DNA of 19,530 nt from Sulfurimonas sp. (GTDB lineage Bacteria > Campylobacterota > Campylobacteria > Campylobacterales > Sulfurimonadaceae): the NCBI GenBank assembly GCA_027858865.1, contig JAQIBW010000307.1, positions 1 through 19,530 on the forward strand, read 5' to 3'. The translations under genes were made by a program, and so were the position numbers. Each line of letters opens with the position of its first letter. Within the stretch, counting starts at the first letter, position 1. The notes beneath the pieces were generated by a model. It was not told where the DNA came from. It ran no database searches and saw only the letters and a list, made by a program, of their open reading frames with translations. Of the stretch, positions 6,921 to 14,437 are shown in pieces.

Positions 6921-7751
6921 ATGAAAAATATATATATTACAGACCTAGACCATACTTTTTTGAAAACTGATTTATCAATAAGTGATTATACTAAAACTAT
7001 TTGGAATTCAAAATCTACAAACTCGATTTTAAGCGTTGCAACTGCAAGAACATACAAAAAAACAGCACAGTTTTTAAAAAATATTCATATAAATGCTCCG
7101 ATGATACTCCTCGATGGTGCACTTGTAGCGACTATTGACAAAAAGATAATAGATACTAAGTTTATAAGTAAAGAAATCGCAGACGTGATTATTAATGAAG
7201 GTGCTAAATTTGGCATCTATCCTTTTGTTTTAGCACTGGCTGACCAAAATCTAAATGAAGCTTTTTTACACTCTGACATTTTAAACAAACACCAAAGAGA
7301 AGTCTTAACTCGTTACGTTAAAGATGACAATCTGATAGAGTGTAAAGATATTCGAGCAATGAAAAATAATTTTAAAATAGTCTATATGGGTGAGGAAAAA
7401 TTACTAAGAGAGTTAGCATCTCTATTAGAAAAAATATTTGGAAATTCACTTAAGTTTATTTTAGCCCCAGAGGCTTATGTTGGTTGCTATTTCTTAACAA
7501 TATTGCATAAAGATGCTGACAAAGCTCACGGTATAAGAAGTGTTTGCGAGTACAGCGGACTTGACCTCTCAAAGCTTACCGTATTTGGTGACAACTTCAA
7601 TGACCTTGGTATGTTTGAGTTATCATCTATCTCTGTTGCAGTTGCAAATGCACAAGCAGAAGTTAAAAGTATGGCCGATGTCATTCTTCCCCATACAAAT
7701 GACGAAGATGCAGTAGCAAAATACTTAGAAGGACTAAAAATTGCACTCTAA
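6921..7751 (+). CDS. HAD-superfamily phosphatase, Cof/IIB type
   Basis: A 276 aa cytoplasmic phosphatase of the HAD IIB (C2-cap) class, probably acting on a phosphorylated sugar. Motif I is TDLDHT with nucleophile Asp8 and Asp10, motif II ATAR near residue 41, motif III Lys201 in DADKAHGI, and motif IV GDNFND at 223-228. The cap lies between motifs II and III. The first Met of the longer frame (6846) lies in the divergent SDR and gives an unrelated N-terminus, so the ATG at 6921 is used. There is no ribosome site, and a TATAAT ends 7 nt upstream, so the mRNA is probably leaderless. It overlaps the MFS gene by 11 bp. The substrate is unknown; mannosyl-3-phosphoglycerate phosphatases belong to the same class. 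Confidence 0.85.
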   Translation: MKNIYITDLDHTFLKTDLSISDYTKTIWNSKSTNSILSVATARTYKKTAQFLKNIHINAPMILLDGALVATIDKKIIDTKFISKEIADVIINEGAKFGIYPFVLALADQNLNEAFLHSDILNKHQREVLTRYVKDDNLIECKDIRAMKNNFKIVYMGEEKLLRELASLLEKIFGNSLKFILAPEAYVGCYFLTILHKDADKAHGIRSVCEYSGLDLSKLTVFGDNFNDLGMFELSSISVAVANAQAEVKSMADVILPHTNDEDAVAKYLEGLKIAL

Positions 7752-9015
7752 ATCTACTATGTTTGCTATGATGATAATCGGTATACTCTTTTTTATTTTT
7801 GGCTTTGTGACTTGGCTAAACGGCTCACTTATCCCATTTTTAAAAGTCATCTGCGATTTAAACGAGTTTCAAGCACTCTTTGTAACATTTGCTTTTTATA
7901 TAGCCTACACGGTTATGGCTCTACCCATGGCATCTGTACTGGAAAAAACTGGATACAAAAACGGCATGGCTATAGGTCTTGGAGTTATGGTGGTGGGTAG
8001 TTTGCTCTTTATTCCAGCTGCACTTAGTGCTGAGTTCACACTATTCCTAGTAGCTCTTTTTACTCTTGGAACAGGTCTTACCATCCTTCAAACGGCGTCT
8101 AACCCTTATGTTGTTTTAATAGGACCCATAGAGAGTGCGGCTATGAGAATCTCTATAATGGGGATTATAAGTAAAGGTGCAGGAGTTTTGGTTCCGCTTC
8201 TTTTTACCTCTTTAATCCTTGCAGATATTCCTTTGCTCTCATCTGAAAATCTTGCATCTATCGATACACAAGAGCTAGCTCACAGGCTTATAATCCCTTA
8301 CATCATAATGGCTGTTGTTCTTAGTGGACTCATCTTTTTAGTGAAGTTTTCATCCATTCCTGAGCTAATATTTGAAAAAGATGATCATTACGACAAAGAT
8401 ACAATTTTTCACTTTCCTCGAGTCGTATTAGGTGCTGTTGCACTGTTTTTTTACGTAGGCATAGAAGTAATCGCGGGCGATACTATTGGTCTTTATGCGC
8501 AAGGACTGAATGTCCAAAACGCAACTGCTCTTACATCGTATACAATGGTATTTATGGTTTTAGGATATCTTGTTGGAATCGCTTTTATACCTAAGTTTAT
8601 TTCACAAGAAAAAGCACTTATGAGTTCTGCTCTTGTAGGCATCTTACTTTTACTTGGGGTTGCCTACAGTTCAACTACTTCACAAGGTATTTCAGAGTTT
8701 TTATGGGGATGGAGTTCCATCCAGACACTTCCCGACACTGTTACATTTGTAGCACTTCTTGGTTTCGCAAATGCTCTTGTTTGGCCTACAATCTGGCCTC
8801 TGGCTTTAAAAGGACTTGGTAAATATACTGCCAAAGGAAGTGCTCTACTTATCATGGCAATTGCTGGTGGAGCTTTGCTTCCCTTGGCGTTTGGTAGAGT
8901 GGCACAAATAAGAGGAGATATGCAGTCAGCATACTTAGTTGGAATAGTCTGTTATCTATTTATCCTCATGTATGCAGTTTCATGGCATAAGAAATCATCA
9001 TGGAGTTCTAATTGA
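7741..9015 (+). CDS. MFS sugar permease, FucP/GluP/NagP family
   Basis: A 424 aa inner-membrane protein with about 12 hydrophobic segments. The opening FFIFGFVTWLNGSLIPFLK and the later LQTASNPYVVLIGP are characteristic of the fucose/glucose/galactose:H+ symporter family, which also contains the N-acetylglucosamine permease NagP. The substrate cannot be decided from sequence alone. The TTG at 7741 is preferred over the Met at 7759 because AAGGA lies 7 nt before it, inside the HAD gene. The genes overlap by 11 bp, and the stop overlaps the next start as TTGA. The neighbours (sugar phosphatase, hexose-6-phosphate mutarotase) indicate a hexose or amino sugar. It converges on the muropeptide operon, so GlcNAc is an attractive guess. 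Confidence 0.88.
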   Translation: MHSKSTMFAMMIIGILFFIFGFVTWLNGSLIPFLKVICDLNEFQALFVTFAFYIAYTVMALPMASVLEKTGYKNGMAIGLGVMVVGSLLFIPAALSAEFTLFLVALFTLGTGLTILQTASNPYVVLIGPIESAAMRISIMGIISKGAGVLVPLLFTSLILADIPLLSSENLASIDTQELAHRLIIPYIIMAVVLSGLIFLVKFSSIPELIFEKDDHYDKDTIFHFPRVVLGAVALFFYVGIEVIAGDTIGLYAQGLNVQNATALTSYTMVFMVLGYLVGIAFIPKFISQEKALMSSALVGILLLLGVAYSSTTSQGISEFLWGWSSIQTLPDTVTFVALLGFANALVWPTIWPLALKGLGKYTAKGSALLIMAIAGGALLPLAFGRVAQIRGDMQSAYLVGIVCYLFILMYAVSWHKKSSWSSN

Positions 9016-9818
9016 TTGATTTTATAGAAGTAAATAATAACTCTGCATCTGCAAAGATTGCATTTCAAGGAGCGCATATTTTCCACTACGCTAGAAAAGG
9101 AGAGAAACCTCTTTTGTGGCTTAGTGAGATAAGTGACTTTGAAAAAGGAAAAGCCATCCGTGGCGGAGTTCCAGTTTGCTGGCCATCTTTTGGTATGAAT
9201 AACCCAGACTTGCCTCAACATGGTTTTGCGAGAACAGCTCTTTTTGAGCATCAATCAACAAAAGAGTTAGATGCCAATACTACAGAAGTTATACTCATTT
9301 TAAAGCATTCACAAGAGACACTAAGTCTATGGCCATACAAGTTTGAGTTGGAGTTAAAAGTAACTGTCTCAGATAAGCTGACTATAGAACTCACGACAAC
9401 AAACTTAGATGATAAAACTTTTAAAATCACACAAGCTTTGCACACTTATTTTTCAGTTTCACATATCTCAGATGCTAAGATAAAAGGATTAGATAAAAAG
9501 CCATACTTAGATGCTCTGACAAACGAAAAGTTAGTTCAAAGTGAAGATATAATCTTTGAAAAAGAAGTTGATAGAGTTTACCAAGAAGTAGAAGCTGAAA
9601 TCCTACTAAGTGATAAAGATAGAACTATTCACATAAATAACGAAGGTTCATCTTCAGTTGTGGTTTGGAATCCTTGGATAGAAAAAGCAAAACGAATGAG
9701 TGCTATGAGAGATGAGGCTTATAATGATTTTGTTTGTATTGAATCTGCTAACGCTTACGAAGACTTTAAACTTATAGATCCAAGAGGGACTCATACACTA
9801 AAGGCTACTATTTATTAA
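9012..9818 (+). CDS. D-hexose-6-phosphate mutarotase (YeaD-like aldose-1-epimerase family)
   Basis: A 268 aa cytoplasmic galactose-mutarotase-fold enzyme that interconverts alpha and beta anomers of a hexose 6-phosphate. Family motifs are GGVPVCWPSFG (51-61), QHGFAR (69-74, His70 and Arg74 contacting phosphate or sugar), ALHTYF with catalytic His144, VVWNPW (217-222) and CIESAN with catalytic Glu244. The start is a TTG with GGAG 6 nt upstream. The TTG overlaps the MFS stop by 4 bp, so the two are coupled. Its 3' end overlaps the convergent mltB-like gene by 11 bp, leaving no room for a terminator. The role is inferred from family; the true sugar is unknown. Confidence 0.88.
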   Translation: MIDFIEVNNNSASAKIAFQGAHIFHYARKGEKPLLWLSEISDFEKGKAIRGGVPVCWPSFGMNNPDLPQHGFARTALFEHQSTKELDANTTEVILILKHSQETLSLWPYKFELELKVTVSDKLTIELTTTNLDDKTFKITQALHTYFSVSHISDAKIKGLDKKPYLDALTNEKLVQSEDIIFEKEVDRVYQEVEAEILLSDKDRTIHINNEGSSSVVVWNPWIEKAKRMSAMRDEAYNDFVCIESANAYEDFKLIDPRGTHTLKATIY

Positions 9819-10779
9819 GCAGATAGTGAGAGTCGTAAGCCAGTCTTATAACCCCGATAGCGTAGTTAGATGAGTTGTTGTATCGCATAACCTTTTTGGC
9901 ATATTCTTTTAGATAATCAAGCTCTTCTTTTTCACAAGTATAGCACTTGTATTTTTTGCCATGTCTATTCTCTGAGTAGACAAGTGAAGCATTTTCATAC
10001 TTGTGTTCAAAGTCATACCAAGCTGATTCTACTTTTGGAATGTCTGGCATCTTATCCCACTCTATAAGCGTAGAAAAATCAGCTTTTTTGTGAAGAAACT
10101 TACTAGCAGAGACAATGGCATCTTCCATTTTTGTTAAATCAGCATGTTTTGTTTTATAGCCATCTGTGTAGACAAAACTGTTTGGCATAAACTGAGGGAT
10201 GCCAATAGCACCTGCGTATGAGCTTGGAAGATTACAAGATTCAGGTTTTACACCTTTCTCATAACAGTGTGTGATGATAGAGACCATATTTGTTTTTCCC
10301 ATCTTAAGAAGCCATTTTTGGCGGGAAGTTTCCGCTTTTGTTCTAACAACGATGGTATTAAAAACTATAAAGGCATCGTGAGTTGGTTTTATCTTACCAA
10401 GCTTTGTCTCTTTCATAAGAATAGCTGCGATTATTTCACGATTTACACCATATTTTTTTTCACTATAGTCATATACATCTTTGTACTTTTTTAGATGTGT
10501 CACTATCTTTGGCACGTATTTCACCAAGACATTATTGGCTTTTTTCTCACTCTTTTTATGAGTCTTGATGTGACGAGGCTGTAGGTACTTCCAGCTTATC
10601 TCATCATATTTTTGAGTTTTAAAGTAAGATAGTAAAAATTTGTTTGCATAGTCGTGAGAGACTCCATTTTTTACAACTTTTTTACAGATATCTATGTAGT
10701 GATTATTTTGAAATTCGCAGTTTGTATATTTTGCCGATAGCGTAGACGCCATTAGCACAGCTAAAAGTAGTTTATTCAT
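9808..10779 (-). CDS. MltB-type lytic murein transglycosylase
   Basis: A 323 aa exported enzyme that cleaves the MurNAc-GlcNAc bond of peptidoglycan to leave 1,6-anhydro-MurNAc ends, the starting material of the recycling pathway encoded upstream. Residues 1-16 (MNKLLLAVLMASTLSA) form a signal peptide with an A-x-A-like site. There is no lipobox, so it should be a soluble periplasmic form. The catalytic Glu124 lies in AAILMKETKLG, and SSYAGAIGIPQFMPNSF (186-202) is the family's goose-lysozyme-like signature. The C-terminal region has a Cys pair (YKCYTCEKEE). The ATG overlaps the murU stop by 4 bp, so it is the last gene of the operon. Confidence 0.88.
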   Translation of the reverse strand: MNKLLLAVLMASTLSAKYTNCEFQNNHYIDICKKVVKNGVSHDYANKFLLSYFKTQKYDEISWKYLQPRHIKTHKKSEKKANNVLVKYVPKIVTHLKKYKDVYDYSEKKYGVNREIIAAILMKETKLGKIKPTHDAFIVFNTIVVRTKAETSRQKWLLKMGKTNMVSIITHCYEKGVKPESCNLPSSYAGAIGIPQFMPNSFVYTDGYKTKHADLTKMEDAIVSASKFLHKKADFSTLIEWDKMPDIPKVESAWYDFEHKYENASLVYSENRHGKKYKCYTCEKEELDYLKEYAKKVMRYNNSSNYAIGVIRLAYDSHYLLNK

Positions 10780-11429
10780 TTATTTATATTTTCCAATCTT
10801 TGTGGTGTACCTACATCATGCCAGATGTTTTTAAACAACTCGCCACTAACTCTTTTATTTTTGATGGCATCCTGAAGTAGTGGGGCTAAAGCAGATTTTC
10901 CATACTCTAACGCACTAAAAAGTTTAGGGCTGTAGTAGCCTATACCTGAGAATGTGTATTTTATATCGGCATCATTTAAAACTAGATTGCCTTTTAAGCC
11001 AAAATCTCCGTCTAAGTTATGTTTTGGGTTTGGAACTAAAATAAGATGGGCTAAGTTGTCTTCTAAGTCAAAATTTGCATTAAAATCGTAGTCACAAAAA
11101 ACGTCACCATTCACAACTAAAAAAGGCTCATTTCCTAAAAGAGGCAGAGCTTTCACAATTCCGCCAGCACTCTCTAGTGCCCCCTCGTTTTGTTCATCTG
11201 AGTAAGTTATGTTTACACCCCAGCGTGAGCCATCACCAAGAACTTCTGGTATTTTGTATCCTAAATGAGCGAGATTTATTATTATTTCTTTAAATCCACA
11301 CTTTGAAAGTTTCTCCAGATGCCAGACTATAAGTGGCTTGCCTCTAACTTCTAAGAGTGGTTTTGGCAGAGTATCTGTAAGTGGTCTCATTCTCTCACCA
11401 CGACCTGCCGCAAGTATCATCGCTTTCAT
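10776..11429 (-). CDS. murU: MurU, N-acetylmuramate alpha-1-phosphate uridylyltransferase
   Basis: MurU converts MurNAc-alpha-1-phosphate and UTP to UDP-MurNAc, bypassing the MurA/MurB route that fosfomycin blocks. The 217 aa protein starts MKAMILAAGRGERMRPLTDT then LPKPLL, the nucleotide-binding signature. LVVNGDV (104-110) carries the metal-binding Asp109, ALESAGGI (84-91) the uridine contact, and WHDVGTPQRL near the end completes the active site. Overall pattern and length follow Pseudomonas MurU rather than RfbA or GlmU. It overlaps amgK by 4 bp and the MltB-type gene by 4 bp. The direct pairing with amgK makes the assignment strong. Confidence 0.92.
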   Translation of the reverse strand: MKAMILAAGRGERMRPLTDTLPKPLLEVRGKPLIVWHLEKLSKCGFKEIIINLAHLGYKIPEVLGDGSRWGVNITYSDEQNEGALESAGGIVKALPLLGNEPFLVVNGDVFCDYDFNANFDLEDNLAHLILVPNPKHNLDGDFGLKGNLVLNDADIKYTFSGIGYYSPKLFSALEYGKSALAPLLQDAIKNKRVSGELFKNIWHDVGTPQRLENINK

Positions 11430-12364
11430 TGAACTTCTTTTAAAAGCTTTGCAAGCTCTTTAGTCTCTTCATATCTACTCGCTGCATCTATGGTGTACTT
11501 TAGAGTTAGCGGTATATCTTTTAAATATCCATCTTTACCATCACGAAGGTAAAGACGACTGAAGATGCCAAGCACTTTTATGTGCCTTTGCATCCCCATA
11601 AAATCAAACCACTTTAGAAATTCATCATTGCTTGCGTCCAAGCCTTTCTTATCTCGAAATTCTAAAACAAGTTTTTCTATCTCTTCACGCTCATAAGAGA
11701 TGTAACAATCTTTTAAAAGAGAGACTAAATCATAAGTAACAGCACCATTCATAGCATCTTGATAGTCAATTACCCCTATCTCATTATTTTTTGTCAGCAT
11801 AATATTTCTTGAGTGATAATCACGATGAACAAACATATTTTGAGATTGAGAAAGAACTACATCTGAAATAGAATCTAGTGCATTTTCTATAATGTTTTTT
11901 TGAACCTCACTAAGTGTTACCTTTAGATTTTTCTCTAAATACCAATCCTTCATCAAGTCCATTTCAAAATGTAAAAAAGCTTTGTCATAAAGAGGAAGGT
12001 CTTTTATATCTGCATTTTGCATAGTTATTATGACATCTATCGCTTTTGAATATAACTCTTTAAAATTGTTAGCATCTAGAACATTTAGGTAATGAGTATT
12101 TCCAAAATCTTCAATAATCAAAAAACCGTCTTTTAAGTTTGTCTCTAAAATCTTAGGAGCATTAACACCTACATTTAAAAGTCTTGAAGTTATATCTATA
12201 AATGGAGCAAGTGAATCTTTCTCCAAAGAAGAATCCATCAAAACAAATGTTTTGTCAGCATCTCTTAGTCTATAATATTTCCTAAAACTAGCATCTGCAG
12301 ATGCTATAGTAATCTCATAATCTTTATATTGAGTTGTATTCAACCACACTTTTATCTTATCCAT
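11426..12364 (-). CDS. amgK: AmgK, anomeric MurNAc/GlcNAc kinase
   Basis: AmgK phosphorylates the anomeric hydroxyl of MurNAc (and GlcNAc in Pseudomonas) to give the 1-phosphate used by MurU. The 312 aa protein has the aminoglycoside-phosphotransferase (APH) fold. SADASFRKYYRLR (22-34) is the typical AmgK opening, FLIIEDFG (81-88) is the hinge, FVHRDYHSRNIML (178-190) has the catalytic Asp182 and Asn187, and VIDYQDAMNG (198-207) has the metal-binding Asp200. It overlaps anmK by 8 bp and murU by 4 bp. The catalytic set is complete. In Pseudomonas the kinase acts on MurNAc released by the phosphatase MupP, which is not present in this operon. Confidence 0.92.
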   Translation of the reverse strand: MDKIKVWLNTTQYKDYEITIASADASFRKYYRLRDADKTFVLMDSSLEKDSLAPFIDITSRLLNVGVNAPKILETNLKDGFLIIEDFGNTHYLNVLDANNFKELYSKAIDVIITMQNADIKDLPLYDKAFLHFEMDLMKDWYLEKNLKVTLSEVQKNIIENALDSISDVVLSQSQNMFVHRDYHSRNIMLTKNNEIGVIDYQDAMNGAVTYDLVSLLKDCYISYEREEIEKLVLEFRDKKGLDASNDEFLKWFDFMGMQRHIKVLGIFSRLYLRDGKDGYLKDIPLTLKYTIDAASRYEETKELAKLLKEVQ

Positions 12365-13439
12365 AAATCCCGCCTAAAATAGAGTCTTTTTTAGCACCAG
12401 TTACAGAGCTGAGTTTTACTTCTTCACGGTGAACTCTTTTGCAAGCAAGCCAAGCAAAAGCCATTGCTTCCATGTATTCGCTACTAACTCCAAACTCATC
12501 ACTGACTTTTACTTCTGCCTTGCATAGCTCTTTTAGTCTTTTCATCAGAAGTGGATTTTTAGCTCCACCACCGCAAACTATAAGTAGCTTGGCATCTGTT
12601 TTGTTGGCATCTATGTAGATGCTCTTTGCTGTTAGTTCAAGCAAAGTTCGCTGAATATCTTCTGCTTTGATGGTGTCAAAAAGTGGAAGATGGTTTGATA
12701 GCCAAGTAGGGTTAAAATACTCTCGTCCCGTACTCTTTGGAGGCAGTTTTTTAAAATACTCGTCGTCTAAAAAACTCTCCAAAAGTTCTTCATTCACTTT
12801 ACCCCTTAAAGCAAACAGAGCATCTTTGTCATAATCTGCATCTATGTTAACTGAACTCCAATAATCCATAAGAACATTTCCGCATCCAGTGTCCCAGCCT
12901 CTTAACTCCTCACCTAAGATAGTAAGATTTGCCATTCCACCAATGTTTAAAACAGCAGTTTTTTTATTTAAGTTTTTAAATACTTCTTGATGAAAAGCAG
13001 GAGCAAAAGGAGCACCTTGCCCACCATTTGCTACATCCATCCTTCTAAAATCAGCTACTACTTGGATGCCAGTTTTTGCACATACAACATTAGCATCTCC
13101 GAGTTGCATCGTAAATGCAAACTCAGCATCTGGAGCGTGCCAAAGTGTTTGACCGTGAAGACCAATAGCTTTTATGGTTGTAGCATCTATAGACTCTTTT
13201 TTTATAAAGTCATATACAGTATCTGCAAATAAGTGTCCAAGTTTATTATCTATAGTACCAATCTGCTCTAGTGTAGTGGAACTGTTTATTATGTTTAGAA
13301 TCTCAGCTTTTAGTTCTGTGGGAAATGGAAACTCAGCAGAAGCTTTGAGTAGGCAATGACTATCGTCTATTTCACAAAGAGAGATATCAACACCATCCAT
13401 ACTTGTTCCAGACATAACACCTATGTATAACTCACTCAT
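12357..13439 (-). CDS. anmK: AnmK, 1,6-anhydro-N-acetylmuramic acid kinase
   Basis: AnmK opens the 1,6-anhydro ring of anhydro-MurNAc and phosphorylates it to MurNAc-6-phosphate. The 360 aa protein carries GVMSGTSMDGVD (7-18, ATP phosphate binding), GLHGQTLWH (93-101), VADFRRMDVANGGQGAPFAP (128-147, the family's catalytic-Asp region), GGMANLT, GWDTGCGNVLMD and CGGGAKNP. Length matches the family (E. coli about 369). AGGA lies 6 nt before the ATG and overlaps the stop of the RhuM-Fic gene, 8 bp away. It overlaps amgK by 8 bp. AnmK yields the 6-phosphate, whereas AmgK needs free MurNAc, so a 6-phosphatase must exist elsewhere. Confidence 0.95.
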   Translation of the reverse strand: MSELYIGVMSGTSMDGVDISLCEIDDSHCLLKASAEFPFPTELKAEILNIINSSTTLEQIGTIDNKLGHLFADTVYDFIKKESIDATTIKAIGLHGQTLWHAPDAEFAFTMQLGDANVVCAKTGIQVVADFRRMDVANGGQGAPFAPAFHQEVFKNLNKKTAVLNIGGMANLTILGEELRGWDTGCGNVLMDYWSSVNIDADYDKDALFALRGKVNEELLESFLDDEYFKKLPPKSTGREYFNPTWLSNHLPLFDTIKAEDIQRTLLELTAKSIYIDANKTDAKLLIVCGGGAKNPLLMKRLKELCKAEVKVSDEFGVSSEYMEAMAFAWLACKRVHREEVKLSSVTGAKKDSILGGIYG

Positions 13440-13447
13440 TATTCATC

Positions 13448-14437
13448 CTAATTTCCCAACAAATTAACAACCAACTTAACCATTAACTCTTTTTGTTTTG
13501 GGTCACTTGTGGCTGTTAGTAGAGCTAATGATACCAAGGCATTATCATTTATTCTTAGTTCACCATTTGGTTTATAAAGTAAATTATTTCTACTTAAAAA
13601 CAGTATAAATAAAAATGAGCCTATACGTTTGTTTCCATCGCTAAATGGATGGTCTTTTATGATGTAGTATAGTAGGTTTCCTGCTTTTGCCTCTACACTA
13701 GGGATAAGGTCATCGCCTCCAAAAGTTTGGTAAATATTGCCTATAATTCCCTCTAACGAATCATCTTTTTCATTTCCAAAAAGTGGTGTAGCTTCACCTC
13801 TTTTTATTAATTGTGATTTTAGTTGCTCTATAGCTTGTTTTATCTCTTTGTACTCAAGTGTAAACCTATGTTGTGTTGTTCCCTGTATAGATGCTAGGCT
13901 ATCTTCATCATAGCTTTGCAGTATTGACCAACTTTTTGCATAGTTGTTTATGATGTCAAATAAGCCTTTTGCTTCATCATTTTCTATATTTTTATTTTCA
14001 AGTGAATTTTTTATGAGTTCTATAGTTGAAGACAGTTCATTTAGTTGTTTTTGTTGAAATCTTTTTTGATTAATAGAATAACCTTCTATTAAATACTCTT
14101 TTAAAATTTTGGTTGCCCATATACGGAACTGTGTCCCTCTTTTTGATTTAACTCTATACCCGACTGATATAATAACATCTAAATTGTAGTAGTTTACATC
14201 CCTTTTTACTTCTCTTTTTCCTTCTACTTGAACTGTCTGGAATTTCCGGATAGTTGAGTTTTCTTCAAGTTCTTGTTCTTTGTAAATATTTTTTATATGT
14301 TCATTAATTGTTTTTGTATTTTTATCTAAAAGTTCCCCCATTTGTTTTTGAGAAAGCCAAACAGTTTCATTTTCTAAAGATACATCTAGGTTAATCTCTC
14401 CATTTTCATCTGTATATATTAAAACTTCATTACTCAC
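13448..14437 (-). CDS. RhuM-family protein with C-terminal Fic/Doc domain
   Basis: A 329 aa two-part protein. Residues about 1-125 are RhuM-like: WLSQKQMGELLDKNTKTINEH looks like a helix-turn-helix, followed by YYNLDVIISVGYRVKSKRG and FRIWATKILKEYL, the core RhuM signature (a KilA-N/Bro-N-type DNA-binding fold is often proposed). The C-terminal Fic domain has the full catalytic motif HPFSDGNKR (263-271), so nucleotide or phosphate transfer onto a target is plausible. I find no clear inhibitory (S/T)xxxE(G/N) motif. Translation starts at a GTG overlapping the symporter stop as GTGA, with AAGGAG 8 nt upstream. It interrupts a peptidoglycan recycling operon without breaking the coupling. Its function here is unknown. 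Confidence 0.88.
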   Translation of the reverse strand: MSNEVLIYTDENGEINLDVSLENETVWLSQKQMGELLDKNTKTINEHIKNIYKEQELEENSTIRKFQTVQVEGKREVKRDVNYYNLDVIISVGYRVKSKRGTQFRIWATKILKEYLIEGYSINQKRFQQKQLNELSSTIELIKNSLENKNIENDEAKGLFDIINNYAKSWSILQSYDEDSLASIQGTTQHRFTLEYKEIKQAIEQLKSQLIKRGEATPLFGNEKDDSLEGIIGNIYQTFGGDDLIPSVEAKAGNLLYYIIKDHPFSDGNKRIGSFLFILFLSRNNLLYKPNGELRINDNALVSLALLTATSDPKQKELMVKLVVNLLGN

